Assembly: GCA_010279815.1 (NCBI GenBank)
Contig: QEOQ01000092.1
Location: 801,801-865,800 of the forward strand
Reading direction: 5' to 3'
DNA length: 64,000 nucleotides
Source of the DNA: Brachionus plicatilis
Taxonomy: Eukaryota; Rotifera; Eurotatoria; Ploima; Brachionidae
The stretch's first letter is position 1. Each line of letters starts with the position of its first letter. Made by a program: the position numbers and the translations under genes. Shown piece by piece: positions 37,072 to 49,744 of this stretch. Under the pieces are notes generated by a model. It saw only the letters and a list, made by a program, of their open reading frames with translations. It was not told the origin of the DNA and ran no database searches.

Positions 37072-37455
37072 TGACTTTGTTAATTCTTTTTTTGAATAGC
37101 TTAGAAATGGATACATGTTTTGCCAAGCCACTTTTGTGTTTATACAATTTGCACAAAGAAAAAGTTTTTTTTCCTAATTTTTTATTTACAGCCACAATTG
37201 AGTGCGAGCCCTCGAGCTCCTGACACTGGTTATCTCTGAGGGAAAACGAGCTCTTCCACTTTTTTTTCAAATTTTTAAACAATTTAAAAGTGTGAGAAGA
37301 GCTCAACTTTTGTTCGCTATTGCTGATGTGGCGGTCCCGGCGGCTCATCTGCGGCAGCCCGTCCACCGCTTCCACTTGACTGTGAGTCTGGCTCAGCAGT
37401 CGCTTTTTGATTAAATTTAGAAAGGACATTTCACTCGTGCGACAAAAATTCACAT
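37072..37455 (-). CDS. Tail exon, Lys/Ser-rich
   Basis: The donor GTCA|GTAAGT leaves one base, which the first two bases of the giant exon complete (Ser). The frame is open back to a TGA at 37462. The best phase-compatible acceptor is the AG at 37456-37457, though it lacks a good pyrimidine tract. It reads DVNFCRTSEMSFLNLIKKRL, then LFKNLKKKWKSSFSLRD, then LCKLYKHKSGLAKHVS. This is basic and contrasts with the acidic exons around it. An ATG at 37429 and a TATA-like CTATAAATAAAAG about 50 nt before it leave open that transcription could also begin here. Confidence 0.65.
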
Positions 37456-37646
37456 CTCTTCACTTGGCTTTTATTTATAGACATGAATTTCCAATGGATA
37501 TTTGTTTAGCTTTATACCATAAGCCAAAAAAAAAGTAACTCTAATGGAATAGACTACCAAAATCCTAATCTACACAAAACATATATATTAATCGAAATAA
37601 AAAAACTAATATTGACTGTCTTTAACTTGTATAAAATTGTACGCAC

Positions 37647-37683
37647 CACTGAACCCGCTCTGTCTATTGCCAAGCTCAGTCAT
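37647..37683 (-). CDS. Candidate alternative first exon
   Basis: A GC-rich patch reads MTELGNRQSGFS, then one spare base and a good donor, AGTG|GTGCGT. The frame is closed by a stop just upstream of the ATG, so it can only be a first coding exon. Its phase is the same as that of the exon ending at 37820. It can therefore replace that exon as partner of the exon at 37455 and give a protein lacking the kinesin motor. Confidence 0.4.
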
Positions 37684-37819
37684 GGATTTTGTTATGATTT
37701 AAACTTATTTTGTCTTAAAACTAAGAGAGAAACTTTTTCAAATAGTTGGTTGACTAACAAAAAATAAGGGCCAGCTTTGTTTTTAAAGAGCTCATTTTAG
37801 TTGGGGACAAAATACTTGC

Positions 37820-37986
37820 CTTTGTCTTGAGTTGCTTCATCAATATTCAAGTTTATTAAATCCATTTTTGACATTGAGTCCTGATCACTGGCAAATGTGG
37901 ACATGGCTTGGCATGAGCTTGTTTCTTTCAATTCTGATCTGTCATCTTTTTTCTCGGGCTGCTTCTTGTCACAATCGAGCATTAAA
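37820..37986 (-). CDS. Tail exon, acidic, with GC-AG donor
   Basis: The acceptor is TTTTTTTTGAAG. The first base completes the codon from the previous exon. It encodes LMLDCDKKQPEKKDDRSELK, then CQAMSTFASDQDSMSK and INLNIDEATQDK. The donor AAAG|GCAAGT is a strong GC-type site. The exon is disordered and acidic. Confidence 0.65.
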
Positions 37987-38477
37987 CTTCAAAAAAAAAA
38001 AAACAATTTAAAATCACTTGGTTTATTTACCGTAGCAAAAAAAAAATGATAAATAAATATAAACAAAATTTGGTCGTCAAATTGAGCTCGTACAAATTTA
38101 ATTTGTTCCACTCATGACCCATTGACACAATAGTCTAATTGGCATTTTATTTTTTGGAATTAATTTTAGTAAATAAACTTTTAAAAAAAAAAATTATTTT
38201 TTTTTTAAATTTTGCTTATCAAGTGCTAAAATATGAGACTTGATCAGTTTTTTTATGCAATCTGTCCGACAATTGAGCTCTACACTCTTTGAATAATTTA
38301 GCAATATGCTGCCTACATTCTAGCTACATATGTGACATTTTTTTCCTATGAATGAAATATTTGTAGCGTGATTAGGCTAGATATCTCTTGGGAAAATAAA
38401 AATATGGCAAAAGCTAAATTTATGACGCAAACAATTTGATCAAAAATGGTTGAAAGACTTTTTTAATTAAAACGTAC

Positions 38478-38754
38478 CTATCCGATTCGAAAGAGTCACC
38501 CTGCAGTGAGTCGTCATAGGCAATGTCCTCAATAGAGCTAGACGTGCTACTGCTCAGCACATTTATCAAATTTTCACCATTCTCCATTTTTATTTTGCTA
38601 TCATTATCCAAACACTGCAGCTCATGTTTTTCTATTGACAGATCATGGTCTTTTGTGTTCCGCAGTGACCCGGCCAACACAAATTCATCCCTTTCCGTTT
38701 TGTCCATATTTGTTTTTCGTAGCATTTCATTATTTTGCACGAGTTCGTTCGTAC
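38478..38754 (-). CDS. Tail exon, acidic and disordered
   Basis: The acceptor TTTCATTTTAG and donor GATAG|GTACGT bound 91 codons, with split codons matching both neighbours. It reads TNELVQNNEMLRKTNMDKTE, then SSSTSSSIEDIAYDDSLQG near the end. No domain is recognised. Confidence 0.7.
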
Positions 38755-41700
38755 CTAAAATGAAAAAATAAAGAATATTTTTTTGACATTAATTTGAATT
38801 AGATTGAATTCTGCTGGGATATCTCTAAATTGATTAGGGTCATTAACAATCGATAAATTTACAAGACTGCTAAATTATTAATATCGAAAAAAGATTAGTG
38901 AATTTGAAGAGAATGGAGTGATGCTAAATTTAAAAATTTAAAAAGACATTTTGTCGGTCGATTCGTGGGCTTATTTATAATGAAAAACAGCTTTTTAGAT
39001 TATTTTTTTTGAATTTTTTAAGGTATTAAGTTTTAAAAAATATTTAGATGCATACTTTGAAATATTTATTTTTAAATATAAACTTTATTCTAACACATTC
39101 AGAATAGTTTTGTTTTGATTAGGAAAAAATTTATCAAAAATTTTCTAAAATTCTTTATTTAAATTCAAATTGATCACGTTTGATTGTTTAATTTTAATTT
39201 CTATGAATGATTAGCAAATATCTAAACAAGATAAAAATCTTGTTGAAGAAATAAAGAATTAATCTGAATGAAATTATTCTACTCCATTTTAGTATGAACA
39301 GAATATTATACTTATCAGATTACCAAAAAAGTATTCAGAAAATCGAAGATGGTCTAAAGGTCTTTAAATTTCAAAGAATTGAATTTTTTTAAATTTTGAA
39401 ATCAAAATTTTATTTTAATTTAAATTTAAAAAAAAATAATGACACGAATAAATTGATTTGTTTAATTACTATTCATCTCTTGACAATAATCAATCACTCA
39501 ATTGAGAAAAAATTATCAAAAGTCTACTTTTTCTGTAACAATTCAGGCTCCCTGTAGTCTAACAATATTATTATAATCATTATTTATTTCAAAAATAAAA
39601 TGCAACTTAGACGATGCAAAAGAAAAATAAAATAAATTTAAAAATAAAAATATTAAATAAACACCTGATTAATTTACGAAAGCCTTACATCCCAATATTC
39701 GACTCAGATCAAAAGCTTGAAATAAGAACAACATAAAACAAAAATAAAATTTTCTTTAATAAAAACCAAATTTTTTTTTAATATAAAATTCTGTTAGGAA
39801 TTCTTAATTTTTTCTTTCATCAAATATAAAAAAATCTAATATTTCTTGACTTAGTTCAATTTAAACTTTCAAAAATCAATCTTGACCATTTCAAATATAT
39901 TTTTTATATTTTTGTTAATATTCAATTTATATGATAATTAAAAGGAATTATTTACCGTACAATGCAAAAAAATTCATGATTTTTTTAAATTTAAAGGTGT
40001 ATAGAAAAGTATTTTTGTTCTTCATATATTAGAACAGAATATTTTGCTTTATTTTCAAAAATATTTTAAAATAATTAGCTTTCAAATGAAAATTTTTATT
40101 TTTATATTTGAAATTTGAAGATGCCAACAATGCCTTTTTTCTAAAATATCCTTTTATGAACACTGTCTTATTTTCAGTCTTTCCTTTAAATTGATATACC
40201 ATATCACCTTTTTTTTAAATAAAATTAACTAAATAAAATTAATGAGTATGATTGTTTTGATGACGTAATTAAAATTTAGCTTGTTGAGTTTACAGTTCTT
40301 GTTATACTTGTCAGGCATGAAAAGTTAAATAAATCAATAAAATCATTTTTGACATTTAATTTAAAATTATTCATTAATTTAATGACAGATTTTCCTTTAA
40401 AAATTATTGATCTGTTTTTTTAGATTTAGCGATAATTTTGAATACCAAGAATGATTTTTAGTTATTTTGTCTATACAAAATAAAAAACGCTGCATTTTTT
40501 TTAAATACATATAAAGTTTATTCAGATATAAAAATTTGTTAAATTTAAAACAAATTTTTGAATTAGAATTAAAAGATTTAATAGAAAATAATAAATCATC
40601 AATGTTTAGAAAATACTTCACGTCAAACAAGATCATTCACTGATAATTTTCATCCTAGTAAATGAAATTATGAATTATTCTAAAAGTATGTTCTTTATTA
40701 ATTTTGCTTTAGCTGGAAAACTATAAAATATTAATGGATACCTGCATCGATTAATTAACACAAAATTTTTACTGTTAAAAAATTTTGATATATAAAAAAT
40801 GAAGATAAAATATCGACCTAATAAATTAAATTATTCGATCATTAAAAAATGTGAAGATCAACGTGAAAGGAACAGAATTAAATTAACGATAGGATAGACT
40901 AAACACTTGAGATATAACTTTACCTTTATTTATGAATGTGACATTTTTGAGCCGTATAAAAAAAACAAATATGTTTTTTCTATGTATTTAATTTATGAGT
41001 ATTTCTATAGAATAAACATATTTTTTTCCAGATTATTAGAAAAATTATCTTGATGCACTTTGAATGCAAGAAAAGGTCAGGAAAGTTTTTATTTTAATTG
41101 ATAGAAAAAATTAAAAAAATTTCTAAATCAATAAAATTTCAATTGATTTACAATAATTCACCTTTAAATGTTCTCATAACAGACTTATTAGATATCGATT
41201 GAATATACATCCTGAATTATGAAAATTAAGGGTAAGCCATTTTCAAATTCACTAAACCAGTCAAACAAATAAAGCTTTTTCTAATTTTTGGTATCCTTAA
41301 TTTAAAGAAAAAAACGCTCTTAATAGCTCAAGGCTAAATTAATATTAAATTTTAAAATTCGTTATTGTTCAACAAAAAAATATTTTGCTTCAACTGATAT
41401 TAAATTTGAAAATCTATTCAAATTTGTATTTCAACTCATGGGATTTTCATTCAATTCTGATAAATCTATTTTTTATCTTTGATCTTATAATTAAATTGTT
41501 GGATCTAAAAATTTGCCTAGACAGAGCCAAGAGAATTAGAAAAAGAAAACATGTGTTTATAATAAAACTAGCGATCCAATTATTGGCAATTCGATTTTTA
41601 AATTTTTAAATCAATAAAATATTTTTTAATCTCTATTAATTTTAATTATTCATAAAAAATCTAAAAACAGAATAAAAAGCTCGTAAATTTGCGTTGTTGC

Positions 41701-43751
41701 TAAACACAACTAGATAAAAAGTTAGGAAATTTTTTTTTTTTGGATTAAAATAAGAAAATTGAAAATTTAAAATCTATGTTATATTTATTTTTGTTTTGAA
41801 CATTTAAATTAATTTATAAAAAAAAACAAAATATAAAATAGTTTTTTATATTTTAAAAAAATTTTTTTGTATATAGCACAAATTTTTTTTTTGTCACAAA
41901 TTATTTGGAAAAAAAGTGTTTTTCCCTGTTTAAAACAGGAAAAAACACTTTTATTTTTATGTTGTAACTTAAACTATGTTTGTTTATTTTTTTTCATTTT
42001 TCCTGGGCTGAAGGAGCTTCACTTCGTATGGGCAGAATGCGCTCATTTCGAATGTTAGCTCGAAGCCTTTTTAAATTATTTTTAAATAAAAATATCTTTT
42101 AACAAAAAAAAATCTATCCATATTTGATTTCCAAAAAAAAAAAGACCAAATGGAGGAAGGGTTTAATTTCATAACTCTTCAAATATAGAGACCTAAAAAT
42201 AATTTCAAAATTAAAAATCTTTTTAGTCAAATTAATCAAATAAAATATTTATTCCCAAATAGTTTTTTTGTTTTCTCTTTCATTTTTTTTCGTCAAAATT
42301 TTTATTATCCTTTTTCATAAAAAAGCTGTTAATGCAATGTTATTAAAATTTTACGCACTATCTTGTTTTTAAAAAAGATTCCAACCTGCAAAAATAGGAA
42401 TAGCAATTGAATGAAGGATTTAAGAACTAAAATTAGGAATCGACTAGTAGAAGCAGTATCAGAACAAATTATATGTGTTCTTCAATTATGGAAACAACTT
42501 TAATCAAAAGAACTAATTTAATTTCCAAATTAAATGATAAATAGAGAAAAAATATACCAAAACAGACTTGTAGCTACATAAAGCAATTAAAAATAGGCTT
42601 TTTGGTTAATAAAATTTGTCAGTGATTTTAAAGAGTCACACAATCAATGTGGACTTAATTCTTAAAAAATTTTATTCAACTTTTTCTATGATCATCAGAT
42701 AAATCTAAAATTATTAGAGAACTTTTTAATTTGTCTGTATTTAAATTCTGCTCGAGAACCTTCTTTTGATTCAATAAATTTTTTGAGTTTTTTTTGTGTG
42801 ACTTTTTATCAGAGTTTTTTTCAAAGTCACCAGTCATGTCAAAAACTTTATTTAAGGAAAAAATAAATTTAAACTCTATTGAGCCCTAATGCGATACAAT
42901 TCAGCTAAAGATTGATTGGAAATAAAATTGATATTTAAAATTAATAAAAAGATGAGGAAAGATTTAATCAATGATAAGATGTTTGCAAGAAAAAATGAAA
43001 TAAATTTGCCAGAGGAAAAATTTAATATATTTGTCAAAAAAAATATTAGGACACAAAATTGTTAGAAATAAAAATTCTTTAATTTTTCCAATAAAATTAT
43101 TAAGATTTTTTTTAATAAATAAAATCCCTCGAAATAAATTATGATTCTAAAACAAACTGTAAAAAATACCGATCAAATGTTTAATCTAAAGAAGATAACA
43201 AAATGCCTTTAAGTACACTTCTAAATACAATAGTACAAATGATTCAAATGTTATTTTTTTCCATTAGATAAATAAATTGAGCCTAGAAGTTCACTGTTTG
43301 GCATAAAAAACAATAAGATGCTTTAATTAAATTGGAAAATCTTAGCTTTTTTTTCTAAACAAACGCCATAAATTTAAATTGATAAGTGAACAAAACGCTT
43401 TTAAAGAAAATCCAAAGCTAGATTTTTCCAATTTTAAAATTTTGAAAAAAATTAATTTGCAAAATTTGATTCATCAATTTAGTTTTAATTGAAAAATAAA
43501 TTATTTGATAGATGAATTTTAAATACAACAAAAAAAATCATTATTAATTAAATATGACTACTCAAATATTTGATGTTAAAGAACACATTTTTAAAAGTTA
43601 ATGACACCAAAAAAAAGATCAATTTTTATTGTAAATTAAATTGTAAATTTTTTTTTCTAATTTAACAAATTGAGACCTAAAGCATGTGTCAATAGAGATT
43701 TAAATAAAGACAAGTCTTGAAATAAAATTTAAATTAGAAAAAAATTTCTAC
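38755..43751 (-). other. Long AT-rich intron
   Basis: A 5-kb intron without a recognisable exon or bounded transposon. It contains one short palindrome, listed separately. Confidence 0.5.
41912..41952. repeat. 41-bp palindrome
   Basis: AAAAGTGTTTTTCCCTGTTT is followed by its near-perfect inverse ending AACACTTTT. It could be the remnant of a tiny foldback transposon. Function is unknown. Confidence 0.5.
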
Positions 43752-44291
43752 CTTTTGACGTGAGGCTGATGTCGGGCGAAGACTGAAATAAAACTTTAAA
43801 TTCTTCATCTTTGCTGACATTGTCCGAGCTTTCCTTGTCGCTTTCAACTGAATTATTGGACCTTTTTGAATTGTTGAGTATTTTGCGAGGATAAAGAGGC
43901 GAAGACCGAGGTTTGGCCACTTTGACACACTGGTTTAAAGCTTTGGGCACATTGGCACTTGATCGGCACCGAATAATGGGCTGAAAGCCGGCCAAGAGTT
44001 CGTGCTTTACTATTTTTTTGTTTAGTTTGGAATGTGAGAAGTGACGACTGGACTCGGTTTGATTGGAACAAGACTCGCGGTTAAGCGAGTTTGTGGACGA
44101 GTGCACTGAGCGACAGGCGCATGACTCACACCGCTGGCAACCGTAAGGCTTTACGGGCTTGTGGCCGTGCAGAAATGGGTCGTTCCAGTCGCGGAGACAA
44201 TTCAAAAAAGTCGCATGGGTATTATCTATTCGATTCATTGATGATTTGAACAAATTTTTTGTCTTTTTATTTAAACAATCGTCATCACTGT
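43752..44291 (-). CDS. Tail exon with a Cys cluster
   Basis: The acceptor TTTTTTTTAG and donor AAAAG|GTAGAA flank 179 codons, with phases matching both neighbours. It contains YGCQRCESCACRS, a C-x2-C-x2-C-x-C cluster, then basic and Ser-rich sequence (KPRSSPLYPRKILNNSKRSN) and an acidic end. The cluster could bind metal, but no known zinc-finger pattern is recognised. Confidence 0.75.
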
Positions 44292-44404
44292 CTAAAAAAA
44301 ATTTTTAATTGAAGAAAAAAAATATTATTTTAAAAAAAATTTATTTAAATTAGCTCTGGGCTACAAAGGCTAGCAGGTGAGTGAGATAAATCAAGGATTA
44401 TTAC

Positions 44405-44530
44405 CTTTGAGATTATAGCTGAAATAGAATGGAAACAATTGTTTGTGATGGTGAGCATGGAAGTCCAGATCGATGCAGTTTTTGGTCCTATGGCAACAGT
44501 TGTTCACTGAATGCTTGGCTGGTTTGCAAT
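44405..44530 (-). CDS. Tail exon, His/Cys-rich
   Basis: A 126-nt exon with acceptor TTTTTCCTAG and donor TCAAAG|GTAATA. It reads CKPAKHSVNNCCHRTKNC, then IDLDFHAHHHKQLFPFYFSY. Phases match both neighbours. Cys and His density is high. Confidence 0.75.
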
Positions 44531-45003
44531 CTAGGAAAAAAATGATAAAAGTTTAATTCTAGCAAATTAATTATTTTGCTTTTACTAATTTTAGCTAAGC
44601 TAGGTCTGATTACAAATGAAGCATTTTATTTAAATTAGATGTATCAGAATAGATCGGAAAACGATTAAAATTTAATTATTAAATTTTGAAAATAATTAAT
44701 GGCTGTGGAAAAAGATATGCAGACAAGACCAAAGATTGATTATCGGACCTAATATTAGTTTATTAAATAGTTAAAATATTTAGTAATTTGAAACTGTATG
44801 ATTGTTCTAAAACAAATGGGTCAAGATATTTCAATATTTATCAATCTTCCTAAATAAATGATACACTTATTCTGTTAGGATTTTGTGTTTTCAAAATTAA
44901 ATTTGACACCAGAATCACGAAAAAATGTCAAAAAAATATTTTTTTGTAAAAGGAAAAAAAATTCTGATTTTAATTGTTAACTTTTTTTTTTAAATATTCT
45001 TAC

Positions 45004-45042
45004 GATTGTTATAGTCTTGTTGATCAGCATACACGAAAATCT
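45004..45042 (-). CDS. 39-nt tail exon
   Basis: The acceptor TTATGTTTTAG and donor CAATC|GTAAGA bound IFVYADQQDYNN plus split codons. The downstream split codon (C+AT) joins correctly to the 44530 exon. The upstream partner is not identified and may be in or near the assembly gap. Confidence 0.6.
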
Positions 45043-47780
45043 CTAAAACATAAATAAATATTTGTATAAATCTTCCAAGCATTTATTTAAAATAAAGCAT
45101 GTCTTTTAGCTAAAAGTTTTTTTTTACTTATTAATTTATTTATAGATGCCAAAATTTTGAAGATTCCTGACAAAAATTGGCCTCTTATTCACAAAATTTC
45201 AAAATGTCTAGTTAAAATTTTTTTTCAAATATGGACTGTGGACAGATTTGGTAAAAAAATTGCTGATTTGAAAATTTTCCATTAAAATTAATAAAATTAT
45301 CTTTTTTTTTTTTAGATTTTTTCCTAAAATGATTGAACATTTTATTTTAATATAAAAAAAAGATAAAATTTTAATATTAAAAGAAAAATTAAGTTATTTA
45401 TTTAAAAATTCGTTTAAGCAGAACAAAAAAATTGTAGTGTAATTTCTTCCACCAACTTTCTTATCACCATATTTGTGAAAAAGTGAATATAATAACCAGG
45501 CCAGATTTATTTAATAAATTTAAAATTGATTATTAAAGAAATCCATAGAAAAAAGCTATAAGGAAACGACTAGAAAATACTAATAAGTTTTAGTTTGTTA
45601 ACAATAATTGGAAACACTTGTGAATTAATATCGACTAGATAAACAAATTAAATAAAGGGCGTTTAAAATCTTATTTTAGCATTTGTTTAACTAAAAAAAT
45701 GCACTAAAAAATCTACAGCACAAAATTTAATCTCGATTTGTATCAATAATCTGATTTCATCTATTTAGGTCAAACGATGATTTATTCATAAATAGAAAAT
45801 CAAATAAATTAATACCTAATAAATAATTGATATGTTGCCTTACTTTTAAATTTTCAAATCAAAGTAACCTAAAATCATTCCAAAATAAAAGCTTTTAATT
45901 AAAGAGAAAATATAATTTAAAGGAATATAAACAAATTGGAATGCTGGAAGGTTAAAAAGGCTACAAAGCTTTAATTAGAACTGGAAAAAAGAGTATAATA
46001 GATAAATTGCTTTTGTATGAATTTTTTTAAGGTTACAAAATCTTGAGTGAAAACATTAAAGTAGATTTAATTTTTTTTTTTTTTTAAATTTTAAATATTT
46101 TATTTTCAATCAATTCGACATTGGTGAATAAATCGGAATATTTTTATGAAAAATGACCCAAAATTTATTTTGAACCGAAGTTTCTGATAAAATTTATTTT
46201 TTTTAAAAATAGTTTAGACAAAACCTTGGCCATGTAGACTTAGTCCTTCCTATCAGCCAGTTGATTGTAGTTTTGAAAAATAGAGGATATTTTTGTAATA
46301 TTGTTAAAAAAGTTGAATTTTTTTAAATTTATGAAAGTTCTTGTGAACCATAATGCAAAATAAAATTTAAATAATTAGCCTATAATCTAAATAAAAAAAT
46401 TATCATGTAAGTTTTAATGAGAAATCGTGAAAATCTTAAAAAGATTATTTTTTAAAAAAATTAGAAAAAATAAATTATAGTTTGTTTTCTGAAAGGGGAA
46501 AAATTTTTAGGAAATGGTTCAGAGATTGCTCGAATCTTTTTTGCTCAGGTTCAATTCAATATCGAAAATTAGTGACTTTAGTTCAAAATAAAATTAAAAA
46601 ATCAAAAAATTAAAAAAAATAAAATCAGATTTTTTATATTAAATTTAATTAATTGAATAAAAATTTAATTTTTTTTACTTATAGTTTAGTTTAAAAATTA
46701 GGATTTTTTTTTTATTTAAAATTATAGTCGCTGATAATCGTTCTATAAAGTCTCGGCTTCTAAGTAAATTTCAGGTAATTAGTCTATTACAAATTTCGTT
46801 CATTGCTCTTTAATGTCCTTAGGGAAAATCAAATGGTCAAATTATAATTTTTGAATGAACAATAATCATTTATAAAAAAAAACTAGCATAAACCTTCAAA
46901 GAATAGGCAAAATTAGCTAAGCATTTAGATTTGATATTTTCATAGATTCTGTTCTATGTGATAAAATATTTGGATTACACTATCTAAAATTTAATTATCT
47001 TGAATTTCTGTACAAAATAAAAAAAAAATTCATAAATTTGTTCTCAAAATTTTGTCACTGGACAATAGCAAAAAATTTAGACGACTTTTAATCTATTTCA
47101 ATTTTTTGCTTAAGAAAAAACTTGAAAAAAAATTTTTTGAATTTAAAAATTTATCTAATTAAGCTATCAAAACAATCAATGACTTGGGAAAATATTTGCT
47201 ACACTCTAGTGTTAACAGAAGTGTAGTTTCTAAATCCTTGAATATTTTTAATTAGTGATATTTGATAAAAAAAATCTACTAGGCATTAAATAGTAATCTT
47301 TTTGAATATCAAGGCATTTGAGCTTAAGAATTGATATGGAAAAATTTCGGCTGGCTTAATCCCAAATCTCTTAATAGATAATACCATTTGGAAAATATTC
47401 TTTGGAAAAGTATTTAGCTCTCGGCTTAAAATGGAACGGGTTCGCAATTTTGAGTGATTAGAAAAAAAAAATTTGAAATTTAAATTATTTTTTTCTCCTA
47501 ATTGAAATAAATTTAATCACTATTTAATCGTCGAGCGAGCTTCTACACATTGAATATTTAAATTTTAATTATACAAATAAGCTTGAGGGCAACAAAAGTG
47601 TAGCTTTTCTTAGCAAACATGTCCCAATTAGAATATTGGGTCAGTCGCTGTTCGCCAAATACTGCTTTAATCACGACAATTAAATGTCATTAAATAATAC
47701 CCAAATGATTGTCCTCTTTTTTTCCTAAGTGGTATTTTGTGCTGCACGTAAGCAGGGTTTCCCGGAAATAATAGAAAAAA
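45043..47780 (-). other. AT-rich intron left of the gap
   Basis: No convincing exon is seen. GC-richer patches at about 47.39-47.45 kb, 47.64-47.69 kb and 47.73-47.77 kb lack paired splice sites. Confidence 0.45.
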
Positions 47781-48712
47781 NNNNNNNNNNNNNNNNNNNN
47801 NNNNNNNNNNNNNNNNNNNNNNNNNNNNNNNNNNNNNNNNNNNNNNNNNNNNNNNNNNNNNNNNNNNNNNNNNNNNNNNNNNNNNNNNNNNNNNNNNNNN
47901 NNNNNNNNNNNNNNNNNNNNNNNNNNNNNNNNNNNNNNNNNNNNNNNNNNNNNNNNNNNNNNNNNNNNNNNNNNNNNNNNNNNNNNNNNNNNNNNNNNNN
48001 NNNNNNNNNNNNNNNNNNNNNNNNNNNNNNNNNNNNNNNNNNNNNNNNNNNNNNNNNNNNNNNNNNNNNNNNNNNNNNNNNNNNNNNNNNNNNNNNNNNN
48101 NNNNNNNNNNNNNNNNNNNNNNNNNNNNNNNNNNNNNNNNNNNNNNNNNNNNNNNNNNNNNNNNNNNNNNNNNNNNNNNNNNNNNNNNNNNNNNNNNNNN
48201 NNNNNNNNNNNNNNNNNNNNNNNNNNNNNNNNNNNNNNNNNNNNNNNNNNNNNNNNNNNNNNNNNNNNNNNNNNNNNNNNNNNNNNNNNNNNNNNNNNNN
48301 NNNNNNNNNNNNNNNNNNNNNNNNNNNNNNNNNNNNNNNNNNNNNNNNNNNNNNNNNNNNNNNNNNNNNNNNNNNNNNNNNNNNNNNNNNNNNNNNNNNN
48401 NNNNNNNNNNNNNNNNNNNNNNNNNNNNNNNNNNNNNNNNNNNNNNNNNNNNNNNNNNNNNNNNNNNNNNNNNNNNNNNNNNNNNNNNNNNNNNNNNNNN
48501 NNNNNNNNNNNNNNNNNNNNNNNNNNNNNNNNNNNNNNNNNNNNNNNNNNNNNNNNNNNNNNNNNNNNNNNNNNNNNNNNNNNNNNNNNNNNNNNNNNNN
48601 NNNNNNNNNNNNNNNNNNNNNNNNNNNNNNNNNNNNNNNNNNNNNNNNNNNNNNNNNNNNNNNNNNNNNNNNNNNNNNNNNNNNNNNNNNNNNNNNNNNN
48701 NNNNNNNNNNNN
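47781..48712. other. Assembly gap (932 N)
   Basis: A run of N begins nine bases after GGAAATAATAG and ends just before a T run. It interrupts the minus-strand gene, so at least one exon may be hidden here. Confidence 0.95.
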
Positions 48713-48722
48713 TTTTTTTTTT

Positions 48723-49330
48723 TCAATCAAATTTAAAATACTTCTTTCGAGCTCGGCCACGGTTGTAAATAATGACTTTTTTTTTGTTGAGTGGAAGATC
48801 CATATTGGCATGTATCATGTTGATTTGAGCTGGATTCACATTGAGCACAATGGCCAAGTTCTTTTCTGCCAAAAGATCGCTTGCCGATCTGCAGCGTTTG
48901 AGGCCCATGTGAGAACAATTGGGGCACTTTGAAGCGCAAAGAGTGGGACACGAGGCCGAGCTTATGTTCGAGCTGTTCAGCTCCGCCTCTGCGTCCGCAG
49001 CTGGCAAGTCCGCGGGATCCAAGTGGTGGTCAGCTTTTGGCATTTCGATGCATGTTTGTTTATCCACTGCTAATTTTTGCCGGCCCGTTTCTTCGGCAAA
49101 TGTCAGCCGTAATTGCTTCAAATTCATGAAAAACTTGAGCTCCAAAATAAGCCGGTGCTTTTGCTGGCCGACTTGGGATCCTGTTTGAAAATTGTCAATG
49201 TAGTCTAGGCACTTGTTGTTGGGCAGTGTTGAGTAGAAATAATTTTCGTAGTCGAAGTGGCCAGCATCCGATTTTGTGTGACTAATCTTTTCATTCCAAT
49301 CTTTCAGCTCTTGGTCGTAGTCATTTTTGC
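48723..49330 (-). CDS. Kinesin tail exon following the FHA region, with a Cys cluster
   Basis: The acceptor TTTATTTTAG opens a 201-codon frame. It begins KNDYDQELKDWNEKI, continues with QKHRLILELKFFMNLKQLRL and SCPTLCASKCPNCSHMGLKR, and ends RGRARKKYFKFD with a stop at 48723. The C-x3-C-x3-C-x2-C cluster recalls those in the exons at 43.7-44.5 kb. Either the stop is real, making this a kinesin C-terminus, or a donor such as GAA|GTATTT (48739) carries the frame into the gap. The two spare bases this would leave do not match the 45042 exon, so an extra exon would be needed. Confidence 0.65.
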
Positions 49331-49744
49331 CTAAAATAAAAAAATTGTTTGTCCAAATTTTGGCAACAAAATTGGTCCTAATAAAGCCTCAATATTTGTA
49401 GTTTAAATTTGACTTGACATGAACTTATTGTAGTCTATAAAGTATAGGCTACAATTAATTTAATGTCATTTTGAGTAGACTTTATTTTGGACAGAGTAGT
49501 GGTATAAAAGTCACAAGTCCAAGCGATTGTGTAATAAAAAAGAAAATTAAAGCTAAATGTTGAAATAGCTAGAGGTTAGACATGTTTAAATAATTTGTAG
49601 TTCAGCAAAAAAAGAACGAATTGTTAAATATTCCATATATTTTCATTCGAAACCTTTTTAGTTTTCTTTTTATTATTTAGAATTATTTATACTTTTTTTT
49701 TTTATTTTTTTATGTATTAAGATGGCCTAACTGTCTTATGCTAA

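Noticed and set aside
37202..37414. Plus-strand ORF of 70 codons
   Set aside because: It is the reverse of the basic tail exon at 37072-37455, which has a phase-matched donor.
47690..48811. ORFs of more than 330 codons on both strands
   Set aside because: They run through the 932-N gap and consist almost entirely of unknown residues.
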